DNA from: Neolewinella agarilytica
Lineage (GTDB): Bacteria > Bacteroidota > Bacteroidia > Chitinophagales > Saprospiraceae
Length of the DNA: 64,000 bases
Direction: 5' to 3'
NCBI RefSeq assembly: GCF_900110645.1
Contig: NZ_FOFB01000001.1
Location: 434,001 to 498,000 of the forward strand
Part shown: one piece after another, positions 43,824 through 52,504 of the stretch
How the letters are laid out: every line of letters starts with the position of its first letter
How positions within the stretch are numbered: the first letter of the stretch is position 1
Made by a program: the position numbers and the translations under genes
Notes under the pieces: model-generated
Seen by the model: only the letters and a program-made list of their open reading frames with translations
The model's database searches: none
Told to the model about the DNA's origin: nothing

Positions 43824-45734
43824 TTAAGCCAGTGATTCATCCATAATATTCTGGACAACTTCCGGGTTCAACAGCGTACTGATATCTCCCAGATTAGAGG
43901 TGTCTTTCCCGGCGATCTTACGCAGGATTCGGCGCATGATCTTCCCACTACGGGTTTTGGGCAAACCAGTCGTAAACTGAATCTTTTGCAATTTCGCAAT
44001 TGGCCCGATCCGGTCAGTAATCAGTTGATTGATTTCCTTACGAAGGTTGTCCTGATCCCGGCTTTCGCCGGTTTCCTTGAGCGTAACGTAACCATAGAGA
44101 GCATTGCCCTTTATGTCGTGCGGGTACCCAACGATGGCGCTCTCGGCCACGGCAGGATGCTCGTTTATGGCGTCCTCGATCGGCGCAGTGCCGAGATTAT
44201 GCCCCGAAACGATGATGACATCGTCTACCCGGCCGGTAATACGGTAATAGCCGACGGCATCACGTAGTGCGCCGTCACCGGTAAAGTAAGTGCCGGGGTA
44301 GGCAGAGAAGTAGGTCTCGCGGTAACGTTCGTGGTTGCCGTAAATCGTTCGGGCGATGCTCGGCCAGGGGAACTTGATGGCCAGTCTCCCTTCTACGCTG
44401 TTACCTTTAATTTCCTTGCCATTCTCATCGAACAGTACCGGCTGAACGCCCGGCATCGGCAGCGTGGCAAATGTCGGAATCGTCGGGGTGGAATACGGAA
44501 TCGGACTAATCATAATCCCCCCCGTTTCGGTTTGCCACCAGGTATCAATAATGGGGCTGTTCTTCTTACCAACGTTTTCGTTATACCAGTGCCAGGCCTC
44601 TTCATTAATCGGCTCACCGACGGTACCAAGGACCTTGAGGCTACTCAGGTCGTGTTGATTAACGTAGTCGAGGTTCTCTTTCGCCAGAGCACGGATGGCC
44701 GTTGGAGCGGTGTAGAACTGGGTGACTTTATGCTTTTCAACGATTTCCCAGAAGCGGCCGTAGTCGGGATAGGATGGAACGCCTTCAAACATGACGGTCG
44801 TGGCGCCGTTGGCCAGCGGACCATACACGATGTAGCTGTGGCCGGTGATCCAGCCGATGTCTGCCGTACACCAGTAGACATCGTTCTCGCGGTACTGGAA
44901 AGCGTTTTTAAAGGTGTAGGCCGTATACACCATATACCCGCCGGTAGTATGCACCATTCCTTTGGGCTTCCCGGTGGAGCCTGAGGTATACAGGACGAAG
45001 AGGGGGTCTTCGGCATCGACGATAGTGGCCTCTCGCCGGGCATCGGCGGCGTCAAGTAGGGGCTGCAGCCATTGGTCCCGTCCTTCCTTCATAGTTACTT
45101 CCCCACCGGTGCGCTTAACCACCAGAGAGGTCTCAACGCCAGGACACTCTTCCAACGCCTGATCGACGATCGTCTTGAGGTCAATTGTTTTCTTGCCCCG
45201 GTAAGATCCATCGGAGCAAATGACGGTTTTACAGTCGCAATCGTTGATCCGGGTCGCCAGGGCAGTGGCACTGAAACCGGCAAATACTACGGAGTGAACG
45301 GCTCCTAGCCGCGCACAAGCCAGTAGGGAGACCGCCAACTCCGGAATCATGGGCAGATAGATACATACGCGGTCTCCTTTCTCTACCCCCTGGTCAGCCA
45401 GTACGTTAGCGAAGCGGCATACCCGCTCATGCAGCTGGCGATAGGAAATATGTTCGGCTTCTTTAGCCGGATCATTGGGCTCAAAGAGAATAGCGGTCTT
45501 ATCGGCTCGGACGGCAAGATGGCGGTCGAGGCAGTTCTCGGTAATGTTAAGCCTGGCGCCTTCAAACCATTTGATTTCCGGCTTGCTGAAATCCCAGCTC
45601 AGGACTTTATCCCAGCGTTTCCGCCAGAGAAAGTGCTCTTCGGCTATCTCCTCCCAGAAATTTTCGGGGTTACGGACAGACTTACGGTAAACCTGCCAGT
45701 ATTCTTCGAGGTGTTTGATGTGGTAATTAGACAT
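43824..45734 (-). CDS. acs: acetyl-CoA synthetase
   Basis: 636 residues, full length. Substrate and adenylate motifs are YTSGSTGKPKGMVHTTGGYMVY (read in parts), DTWWQTETGGIMISP and TGDGALRDAVGYYRITGRVDDVIIVSGH; the C-terminal acetylation lysine lies in PKTRSGKIMRR. It converts acetate, CoA and ATP to acetyl-CoA. Upstream on the same strand is a symporter pair expected to import acetate, giving an acetate assimilation block. Confidence 0.96.
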   Translation of the reverse strand: MSNYHIKHLEEYWQVYRKSVRNPENFWEEIAEEHFLWRKRWDKVLSWDFSKPEIKWFEGARLNITENCLDRHLAVRADKTAILFEPNDPAKEAEHISYRQLHERVCRFANVLADQGVEKGDRVCIYLPMIPELAVSLLACARLGAVHSVVFAGFSATALATRINDCDCKTVICSDGSYRGKKTIDLKTIVDQALEECPGVETSLVVKRTGGEVTMKEGRDQWLQPLLDAADARREATIVDAEDPLFVLYTSGSTGKPKGMVHTTGGYMVYTAYTFKNAFQYRENDVYWCTADIGWITGHSYIVYGPLANGATTVMFEGVPSYPDYGRFWEIVEKHKVTQFYTAPTAIRALAKENLDYVNQHDLSSLKVLGTVGEPINEEAWHWYNENVGKKNSPIIDTWWQTETGGIMISPIPYSTPTIPTFATLPMPGVQPVLFDENGKEIKGNSVEGRLAIKFPWPSIARTIYGNHERYRETYFSAYPGTYFTGDGALRDAVGYYRITGRVDDVIIVSGHNLGTAPIEDAINEHPAVAESAIVGYPHDIKGNALYGYVTLKETGESRDQDNLRKEINQLITDRIGPIAKLQKIQFTTGLPKTRSGKIMRRILRKIAGKDTSNLGDISTLLNPEVVQNIMDESLA

Positions 45735-45873
45735 GATCGAGATGGGAATTTACTAATTTAAAAGGAGGAATGCAGGATGGCCCAAGTTATGGTATTCGTC
45801 AACTGTTCCAAAACACAATTGGGTCTAATAATTGAACTATTCCGTCAACCTGGCCCACAATTCACTACTCCCT

Positions 45874-47655
45874 CTAATGCCCCCTGGCCTCCCCCGCTCC
45901 ACTGGGTATCCGGATATTCTCCACAATATCCTGCACTTCTTGCGGCGGCGGAGTAGTGAAGTGACACACTACGAGACTGACGACGAAGTTAATGATCATC
46001 GCAATTGTTCCGAAGCCTTCAGGAGATATCCCGAACCACCACTCATCGCTACTTGGCAGGGTAGCATCAAACCAACCGAGTTTGTACTTGATCATGTACA
46101 GCAACATTGCCGTAATCCCTACCACCATACCTGCGATCGCGCCCTCCTTGTTCATGCGTTTGTAAAAGATGCCCAGAATGATGGCGGGAAAAAAGGACGC
46201 TGCCGCCAGGCCAAAGGCCAAAGCGACTACCGCCGCCACAAAGCCAGGTGGATTAATACCAAAGTAACCGGCTACACAAACCGCAGCTACGGCGCTCAAC
46301 CGGGCGGCCATCAGTTCTCCTTTTTCACTGATGTTAGGATTAACCACCTTCTTGATCAGATCATGAGACACAGAAGAGGAAATGACCAGCAACAAACCAG
46401 CAGCAGTAGATAAGGCAGCAGCGAGGGCACCAGCGGCGACCAGAGCGATTACCCAACCCGGAAGGTTGGCGATCTCCGGGTTGGCGAGTACCATAATGTC
46501 ACGATCAACGTAAAGCTCATTTTGGTTGCCTGGGTTGATATTAGTTACCGCGCGGGCTCCGAGAGCCGTGCGTTTGTCTCCATCATAAGCTGGCTTCCCG
46601 ATAAAAGCGGAGCCCGGACCGTACTGTACCAGGCCGTCGTCGTTCTTATCCGTCCAGGCAATGAGACCAAGGTTTTCGTAGTTCTTCAGCCAATCGGGTT
46701 GTTCCTGATAAGTCTTATCAACGACGCTATCGATCATATTCGTCTTAGCGAAAACCGCCACAGCAGGAGCGGCAGTGTAAAGAATAGCAATCAGCAATAG
46801 CGCATAACCAGCACTTTTACGGGCATCCCTCACTCGTTTAACGGTAAAAAAGCGCACAATCACGTGTGGCAGTCCTGCCGTACCAACCATCAGGGCCAGT
46901 GTGATGGCGAAGACATCGATCATCGATTTGGAACCGTCCGTATAAGCCGCAAAACCCAGCTGTGTGCTCAGGCCATCCAACTTATCAAGGAGAAAAGTGC
47001 CGGACCCGTCCGCCAGCGTACTGCCCATGCCAAGTTGTGGGATGGGGTTACCCGTCATTTGTAAAGAGATGAATATTGCGGGAACCATGAAGGCAAATAT
47101 CAACACACAGTACTGAGCAACCTGGGTGTAAGTGATGCCTTTCATTCCACCGAGCACGGCGTAGAAAAGTACGATTATCATACCAATGATGACACCGGTA
47201 TTAATATCAACTTCCAGGAAACGGGAGAAGACAAGCCCTACTCCACGCATCTGTCCGGCTACGTAGGTAAAGGACACCAGGAGGGCACAGAAAACCGCGA
47301 CGAGACGGGCGGTGTCGGAGTAATATCGGTCACCGATGAAGTCGGGCACCGTGAATTTGCCGAATTTCCGGAGGTAGGGTGCGAGGAGAAGAGCGAGGAG
47401 TACGTAGCCGCCGGTCCACCCCATCAGGTAGACTGATCCATCATAGCCGGCAAAGGCAATGATGCCCGCCATGGAGAGAAAGGAGGCTGCGCTCATCCAG
47501 TCAGCGGCCGTGGCCATGCCGTTGGCGAGAGGGGAAACGCCACCGCCGGCAACGTAGAATTCTTTGGTGGATCCGGCACGGGACCAGATCGCAATGCCGA
47601 TGTAAATACTAAAAGTCAGGCCGACTAGAAGGTAAGTCCAGGTTTGAACGTCCAT
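45874..47655 (-). CDS. sodium:solute symporter, acetate-type (VC_2705-like)
   Basis: 593 residues with about 13 transmembrane segments of the SSS family. N-terminal VGLTFSIYIGIAIWSRAGSTKEFYVAGGGV and MATAADWMSAASFLSMAG match ActP-like cation/acetate symporters; a loop of about 80 residues near 310-390 is characteristic of the VC_2705 subgroup. It lies between acs and the DUF4212 small subunit, supporting acetate or other small carboxylate uptake. A dispersed element (47716-47753) precedes it by 61 bp. Confidence 0.9.
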   Translation of the reverse strand: MDVQTWTYLLVGLTFSIYIGIAIWSRAGSTKEFYVAGGGVSPLANGMATAADWMSAASFLSMAGIIAFAGYDGSVYLMGWTGGYVLLALLLAPYLRKFGKFTVPDFIGDRYYSDTARLVAVFCALLVSFTYVAGQMRGVGLVFSRFLEVDINTGVIIGMIIVLFYAVLGGMKGITYTQVAQYCVLIFAFMVPAIFISLQMTGNPIPQLGMGSTLADGSGTFLLDKLDGLSTQLGFAAYTDGSKSMIDVFAITLALMVGTAGLPHVIVRFFTVKRVRDARKSAGYALLLIAILYTAAPAVAVFAKTNMIDSVVDKTYQEQPDWLKNYENLGLIAWTDKNDDGLVQYGPGSAFIGKPAYDGDKRTALGARAVTNINPGNQNELYVDRDIMVLANPEIANLPGWVIALVAAGALAAALSTAAGLLLVISSSVSHDLIKKVVNPNISEKGELMAARLSAVAAVCVAGYFGINPPGFVAAVVALAFGLAAASFFPAIILGIFYKRMNKEGAIAGMVVGITAMLLYMIKYKLGWFDATLPSSDEWWFGISPEGFGTIAMIINFVVSLVVCHFTTPPPQEVQDIVENIRIPSGAGEARGH

Positions 47656-47715
47656 TATTTATTTTTTTATTGGGTGGAAAAAGTAGCTGTCCGGCTTTAC
47701 GGACAAGGCTATTCA

Positions 47716-47753
47716 GGCGCGGCCGCAGGTGCAAAAAAGGTTATTAAGCAGTG
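47716..47753 (-). repeat. dispersed 41-bp element, copy 14
   Basis: Minus-strand CACTGCTTAATAACC, TTTTGCACCTGCG, GCCGCGCC. Between the DUF4212 gene and the symporter gene, 61 bp before the symporter start. Confidence 0.78.
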
Positions 47754-47765
47754 CGACCTGCCTCT

Positions 47766-48032
47766 TCACTCCACGTCATATCCGTACTTCTTATCCAGCT
47801 TATTCATTAGCCGGACGTACACAAAAATCAGGATGACAAATACATAGATCGACCCCTGCTGAGCAAACCAGAAACCCAATTTAAATCCGCCCAAACGGAA
47901 ATTATCAAGCGGACCTTTGAACAGTATTCCTGCTCCGTAGGAAACGGCGAACCAGATGGTAAGCAGAATGGTGAGATAGCGAAGGTTTTCCTTCCAATAC
48001 GCTTTAGCGTTACTGTCTTTATTAATTGGCAT
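47766..48032 (-). CDS. DUF4212 small subunit of sodium:solute symporter
   Basis: 88 residues from the ATG at 48032. Two transmembrane helices; AYWKENLRYLTILLTIWFAVSYGAGI (in parts) and GGFKLGFWFAQQGSIYVFVILIFVYV are the DUF4212 pattern. It always accompanies VC_2705-type symporters and is thought to be their small subunit. Separated from the symporter gene by 110 bp that contain a dispersed element. Confidence 0.9.
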   Translation of the reverse strand: MPINKDSNAKAYWKENLRYLTILLTIWFAVSYGAGILFKGPLDNFRLGGFKLGFWFAQQGSIYVFVILIFVYVRLMNKLDKKYGYDVE

Positions 48033-48179
48033 GATCTCGATTGAGCGATTATGGAGGAAATATACGGCTGGAATTTCGCGCTCATCGTCTGGCAAAGCAG
48101 CAAACAGGATTTCTCCCCTATTTTACTCCTGATAAAATAAAGATGACGGCCAAATTTCTTTCGGAGAGCTGGTCAGGTC

Positions 48180-48187
48180 TATTTTTG
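48180..48187 (+). promoter_or_regulatory. -7 box of the lpxD operon
   Basis: TATTTTTG matches TAnnTTTG, 48 bp before the ATG at 48235; a TTTC lies about 21 bp upstream in place of the -33 TTTG. Confidence 0.6.
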
Positions 48188-48234
48188 TCCAAAATTTCTT
48201 CATGCGTATTATCGGCCGGATCGGACACCCAAAC

Positions 48235-48492
48235 ATGCAAATCACCGTTTTCTCTAATGACGGTCGGTTTCCGGTTCAATTCGAGCTTTCGGGCCTCACC
48301 CAAATTTACCGCTTCCGTAAAGGGGATCAGGTAAATGGGTTAGCGGACATTCGTCGCTTGATTGATGCCGATTTTGCGGCGGCAGTATTGCGGCAGTTTC
48401 GGGAGATGCAGAAAATTCAGTCTGACTTATTTGACCGCCATGCTCCATCAACGGATACAGAAGACTTTAATGACTTGCCTGATTTAATCTGA
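48235..48492 (+). CDS. small conserved-looking protein upstream of lpxD, unknown function
   Basis: 85 residues from the ATG at 48235; an ATG at 48202 is also possible but leaves only about 15 bases after a TATTTTTG -7 box (48180-48187). The N-terminal half is beta-like (MQITVFSNDGRFPVQFELSGL), and the rest is charged and helical, ending in an acidic tail (STDTEDFNDLPDLI). It lies 16 bp before lpxD and probably heads the lipid A operon. No family recognised. Confidence 0.6.
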   Translation: MQITVFSNDGRFPVQFELSGLTQIYRFRKGDQVNGLADIRRLIDADFAAAVLRQFREMQKIQSDLFDRHAPSTDTEDFNDLPDLI

Positions 48493-48508
48493 GTTTAACC
48501 AAACATCC

Positions 48509-49546
48509 ATGCAAATTACCGCTGCTCAATTAGCAGAGATGATCAACGCTACCGTCGAGGGAAACCCCGATGCCATTATCTCCGCTCCAGCAAAAATCGA
48601 AGAAGCAGGCCCCGGCACCATTACTTTTTTGGCCAACCCTGCTTATGAGAACTACCTCTATTCCACCGGCGCGTCCGCAGTCCTGGTCAGCCGGGACTTT
48701 AAAGCAAAACAAGCTGTGGCTGCAACCCTTCTCAGGGTTGATGATGTATACGGCACAGTTGGCCACCTTTTATCTGTATATGGTAAAGAGGAAGCTGCCC
48801 TGAGTGATCGTAGCATTTCAGCACAGGCTTATGTAGACGATACGGCCAGCATCGGACAAGATGTAGCCGTTGGCCATTTTTCCAGTGTAGGTGCTGGTGC
48901 AAGTGTCGGAGACGGAACGGTCATTCTGGACCAGGTCTTCATTGGCCCCAACGCGCGTATTGGTAAAAACTGCACCTTCTACCCCGGTGTCCGCATTCTA
49001 CGGGGATGCATCGTGGGGGATAACTGCATCCTCCACGCCAACGTGGTTGTGGGCGGAGATGGTTTTGGCTTTTCTCCGGATGCGGCAACAGGAAAGTATA
49101 CAAAAGTCCCTCAGGTAGGAAATGTAATCATCCATAACGACGTCGAGATTGGAGCCTGTACCACCATTGACCGGGCAACAATGGGTTCCACTGTCATTCA
49201 CTCCGGCGTGAAGCTGGATAACCTTATCCAGATCGCTCACAACGTAGAAATCGGAGAAAACACGGTGATTGCTGCATTGGCGGGTGTTGCCGGATCGGCG
49301 AAGATTGGTCGCAATTGCCGGATCGGCGGGCAGGTAGGTATCGCCGGGCATTGTACCCTCGCGGACGGGACACAGGTACAGGCACAGGCAGGAGTTATCA
49401 ACTCCATTAAAGAGCCTGGCGCAGCACTTGGCGGATCTCCGCACATGCATTATCCTGATTATTTAAGGAGTTATGCCCTCTTCAAAAACCTCCCTAAAAT
49501 AGTCGCGGAGCTCCGCAAAAAGATCAATGAACTCTCTGTTCATTAG
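48509..49546 (+). CDS. lpxD: UDP-3-O-acylglucosamine N-acyltransferase
   Basis: 345 residues. N-terminal uridine-binding domain (GTITFLANPAYENYL), then a left-handed beta-helix of hexapeptide repeats (VAVGHFSSVGAGASVGDGTVI) with the catalytic His region HANVVVGGDGFGF and IAHNVEIGENTVIAAL. It adds the second hydroxyacyl chain in lipid A synthesis. First recognised enzyme of the lpxD-lpxC/fabZ-lpxA group. Confidence 0.95.
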   Translation: MQITAAQLAEMINATVEGNPDAIISAPAKIEEAGPGTITFLANPAYENYLYSTGASAVLVSRDFKAKQAVAATLLRVDDVYGTVGHLLSVYGKEEAALSDRSISAQAYVDDTASIGQDVAVGHFSSVGAGASVGDGTVILDQVFIGPNARIGKNCTFYPGVRILRGCIVGDNCILHANVVVGGDGFGFSPDAATGKYTKVPQVGNVIIHNDVEIGACTTIDRATMGSTVIHSGVKLDNLIQIAHNVEIGENTVIAALAGVAGSAKIGRNCRIGGQVGIAGHCTLADGTQVQAQAGVINSIKEPGAALGGSPHMHYPDYLRSYALFKNLPKIVAELRKKINELSVH

Positions 49547-49565
49547 GCATCCTCCCGGAAAGACC

Positions 49566-49573
49566 TATCTTTG
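49566..49573 (+). promoter_or_regulatory. -7 box of lpxC-fabZ
   Basis: TATCTTTG, full match to TAnnTTTG, 45 bp before the start codon in the 71-bp gap after lpxD. Confidence 0.6.
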
Positions 49574-49617
49574 CGGCCGCAATTGAATTCCACTACCTTA
49601 CTGAGCCCCCCTTCTAC

Positions 49618-51009
49618 ATGATGAACCAACGCACCATTGCCAGATCTTTCTCTCTTAACGGAGTAGGCCTGCACTCCGGCGCGCAAGTGAAGCTAACGTT
49701 CAAACCTGCCCCTGCAGGACACGGAGTTAAGTTTCAACGCATTGACCTGGAAGGACAGCCAATTATCAACGTCGACGTCAACCGTGTCGTTAGTACGGAT
49801 CGCTCTACCACCATCGGCACGAAAGATGCAATGGTCTCCACCGTAGAACACTTACTCTCCGCTGTTTCCGGCCTGCAGATTGATAACCTCCTCGTTGAGC
49901 TGGACGGACTTGAGATCCCCATTCTTGACGGTAGCGCCAGCCCCTTTATCGCCCCATTACTGGAAGCCGGTGTAGAAGAGCAGGACGCGCCAAGAAATTA
50001 CTTCATCGTAGAAGAGCCTATCACTTACCGCGATGAAGTAACAGGATCTGAGATCGTTGCCCTACCCTACGACGGCTTCGAGGTAGTAAGCATGATTGAT
50101 TTTGATAGTCCCGTTCTCGGTCAGCAATACGCTACTCTGCGGGGCTACGAAGACTATGCCAGCGAAATTGCGCCTTGCCGCACCTTCGTCTTTCTTCATG
50201 AGCTGGAAGCTCTCTTCGAGCACGACCTCATCAAGGGAGGAGACCTCACCAATGCCATCGTTATTGCTGACCAACTCGTTCCTCAGGAACGACTGGACAA
50301 ACTGGCCAAGCGCATGGGTAAAGAGACCGTTGAGGTCACCCAAAAGGGCATTCTCAACACCCTTGATCTAAAATTCCATAACGAACCTGCGAGACACAAA
50401 CTCCTGGATGTTATGGGAGACATCAGCCTGCTTGGTGTTCCGATCAGAGGTAGAATCCTTGCGACAAAGCCCGGCCATGGTGCTAATGTTGCCTTCACCA
50501 AGCTGTTGAAGAAAGCCTACATGGAGCAGCGTCGCCTCAAGGGACGCCCCCATTACAACCCTAATGACGAACCGGTATACAACCTGGTGGAAATTCAATC
50601 CATCATGCCACACCGCTACCCTTTCCTGTTGATCGACAAGATCATTGAAAAGGGAGAAAACCATATCGTTGGCCTCAAAAACCTGAGTGCCAATGAGGAG
50701 TTTTTCCAGGGTCACTTCCCCGGAAACCCGGTCATGCCCGGCGTACTTCAGATCGAAGCTATGGCACAAACCGGAGGCCTGTTGGTACTCACTCAACAAG
50801 ATGACCCCTATGGCTGGGACACCTACTTTTTAAAGGTGGAAAATGCCAAGTTTAAGAATTTTGTCGTTCCGGGAGACACCGTTCTCTTTAAGATGGAACT
50901 CATTGCTCCGGTTCGCCGGGGCATCTGCCAGATGCGAGGTACTGCTTACGTTGGCAATAAGATTGTTTCAGAAGCCGAGTTAGTTGCCCAAATCGTAAAG
51001 CGCCCTTAA
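49618..51009 (+). CDS. lpxC-fabZ: bifunctional LpxC deacetylase / FabZ dehydratase
   Basis: 463 residues. Residues about 1-300 are LpxC: TVEHLLSAVSGL and HNEPARHKLLDVMGD hold the zinc and catalytic residues. Residues about 315-463 are FabZ: MPHRYPFLLIDKI and the catalytic FFQGHFPGNPVMPGVLQIEAMAQ. This fusion is typical of Bacteroidota and couples lipid A deacetylation to fatty acid synthesis. A TATCTTTG -7 box at 49566-49573 gives it its own promoter. Confidence 0.96.
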   Translation: MMNQRTIARSFSLNGVGLHSGAQVKLTFKPAPAGHGVKFQRIDLEGQPIINVDVNRVVSTDRSTTIGTKDAMVSTVEHLLSAVSGLQIDNLLVELDGLEIPILDGSASPFIAPLLEAGVEEQDAPRNYFIVEEPITYRDEVTGSEIVALPYDGFEVVSMIDFDSPVLGQQYATLRGYEDYASEIAPCRTFVFLHELEALFEHDLIKGGDLTNAIVIADQLVPQERLDKLAKRMGKETVEVTQKGILNTLDLKFHNEPARHKLLDVMGDISLLGVPIRGRILATKPGHGANVAFTKLLKKAYMEQRRLKGRPHYNPNDEPVYNLVEIQSIMPHRYPFLLIDKIIEKGENHIVGLKNLSANEEFFQGHFPGNPVMPGVLQIEAMAQTGGLLVLTQQDDPYGWDTYFLKVENAKFKNFVVPGDTVLFKMELIAPVRRGICQMRGTAYVGNKIVSEAELVAQIVKRP

Positions 51010-51011
51010 GT

Positions 51012-51818
51012 ATGTCGATTCACTCATTAAGTGTTGTTCACCCAAATGCCAAAGTTGGTGCAGGTGTCACGGTTGGTCCTTTCAGCTACATCGAAGACGA
51101 TGTGGAGATCGGGGAAGGCTCCTATATCGGGCCCAACGTTACCATCTATGCTGGCTCCCGGCTGGGAAAAAATGTCAAGATATTTCCTGGTGCCGTCATC
51201 GGCGGGGAACCTCAGGACTTGAAATTCGAAGGAGAATACACCACCGCCCAGATCGGTGATAACACCACCATTCGGGAATACGTTACCGTTAACCGCGGTA
51301 CGGCCTATGCAGGCACAACCATCGTCGGCAAGAATTGCCTGATTATGGCCTACGCCCACGTAGCCCATGATTGCGTCCTGGGCGACAACATCGTTATTGC
51401 CAACAATGTCAATCTGGCCGGCCACGTTGTGCTGGACGATTACGTCATCATCGAAGGTCAGGTTGGTGTTCAGCAATTCGTTCGGATCGGGCAACACAGC
51501 TTTATTGCTGGGGGAAGCCTGGTGCGCAAGAGCGTGCCTCCCTACGTTCGCGCAGCGCGCGAACCCCTTAGCTACATCGGGGTCAATCGAATCGGTCTCC
51601 AACGTCGGAACTTCAGCATCAAGCAGATCAACACTATCCACGAGATCTACCGGATCCTGTTCGTCAAGGGGCTCAACATTACCAACGCCGTGACGGAGAT
51701 CGAGGCTTCAGTCCCCGTTTGTCAGGAAAGAGACGATGTGGTTCAGTTCATTTCCGGAACGGAGAAAACCGGAATCATCCGTAGCTTCAACAGCCTCAAC
51801 GACACCACTCAAGTGTAA
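51012..51818 (+). CDS. lpxA: UDP-N-acetylglucosamine O-acyltransferase
   Basis: 268 residues, starting two bases after lpxC-fabZ. Hexapeptide-repeat left-handed helix (PNAKVGAGVTVGPFSYIEDDVEIGEGSYIG, in parts), the catalytic His in MAYAHVAHDCVLGDN, and the C-terminal helical domain (INTIHEIYRILF). Catalyses the first acylation step of lipid A. The spacing implies translational coupling with the upstream fusion gene. Confidence 0.96.
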   Translation: MSIHSLSVVHPNAKVGAGVTVGPFSYIEDDVEIGEGSYIGPNVTIYAGSRLGKNVKIFPGAVIGGEPQDLKFEGEYTTAQIGDNTTIREYVTVNRGTAYAGTTIVGKNCLIMAYAHVAHDCVLGDNIVIANNVNLAGHVVLDDYVIIEGQVGVQQFVRIGQHSFIAGGSLVRKSVPPYVRAAREPLSYIGVNRIGLQRRNFSIKQINTIHEIYRILFVKGLNITNAVTEIEASVPVCQERDDVVQFISGTEKTGIIRSFNSLNDTTQV

Positions 51819-51821
51819 ACC

Positions 51822-52466
51822 ATGAAGCCCGGAGAATCTGTCACCAAAATTCACCTCACTTTAGCGGGTGTTGGCAAACGATTCGGTCGTCATTGGATAC
51901 TACAGGATATTAACGAGGAATTCACCGGAGGAGACCTGATCGGCATCAAAGGCCGTAATGGCTCTGGCAAATCCACGCTTCTACGGATTCTCTGCGGGCA
52001 GCTTACTCCCTCCCGTGGTTCTTTATCCGTTGAGATCAATGGAAAAGGAATCTCTACCAATGAGCTGTATCAATACGTCAGTTGGGCTGCTCCCTATCTT
52101 GAAATCGTAGAAGAGCTGACCATCAGCGAATTTCTGGCTTTCCACTTTAAGCTCAAAGCACTGCTACCAGGCCTGACTCTTTCAGAAGTTCCGGCACAAC
52201 TCGGTCTTGATCACGTTCGTAAACGCAAACTCCGGGATTGCTCCTCCGGCATGCAACAACGTGTATTGCTGGGCAGCGCCTTATATGCCGATACGCCCTT
52301 GCTGTTACTTGATGAGCCAACGATTACCCTCGATGAGGAAGCTATCAGCTGGTTTCACCAGCAGCTCAGGCGCTTTCGTGGCAACAGATTAGTCTTTGTA
52401 GCCAGCAACGAAGCCGGTGATTTACAAGATTGTCAGCGAGTACTATCCCTAAACTCAGGTATTTAG
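51822..52466 (+). CDS. ABC transporter ATP-binding protein, no adjacent permease
   Basis: 214 residues. Walker A GRNGSGKST, signature DCSSGMQQRVLLGSAL (SSGMQ in place of LSGGQ) and Walker B PLLLLDEPTITLDEEA. It begins three bases after lpxA, so it belongs to the lipid A operon. The missing permease may be elsewhere, or the protein may act as a regulator. A role in envelope lipid export is an inference from location only. Confidence 0.88.
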   Translation: MKPGESVTKIHLTLAGVGKRFGRHWILQDINEEFTGGDLIGIKGRNGSGKSTLLRILCGQLTPSRGSLSVEINGKGISTNELYQYVSWAAPYLEIVEELTISEFLAFHFKLKALLPGLTLSEVPAQLGLDHVRKRKLRDCSSGMQQRVLLGSALYADTPLLLLDEPTITLDEEAISWFHQQLRRFRGNRLVFVASNEAGDLQDCQRVLSLNSGI

Positions 52467-52504
52467 CGGATATTCGCAGCTAGCCAATTATCGGCTCCCC
52501 ACGA

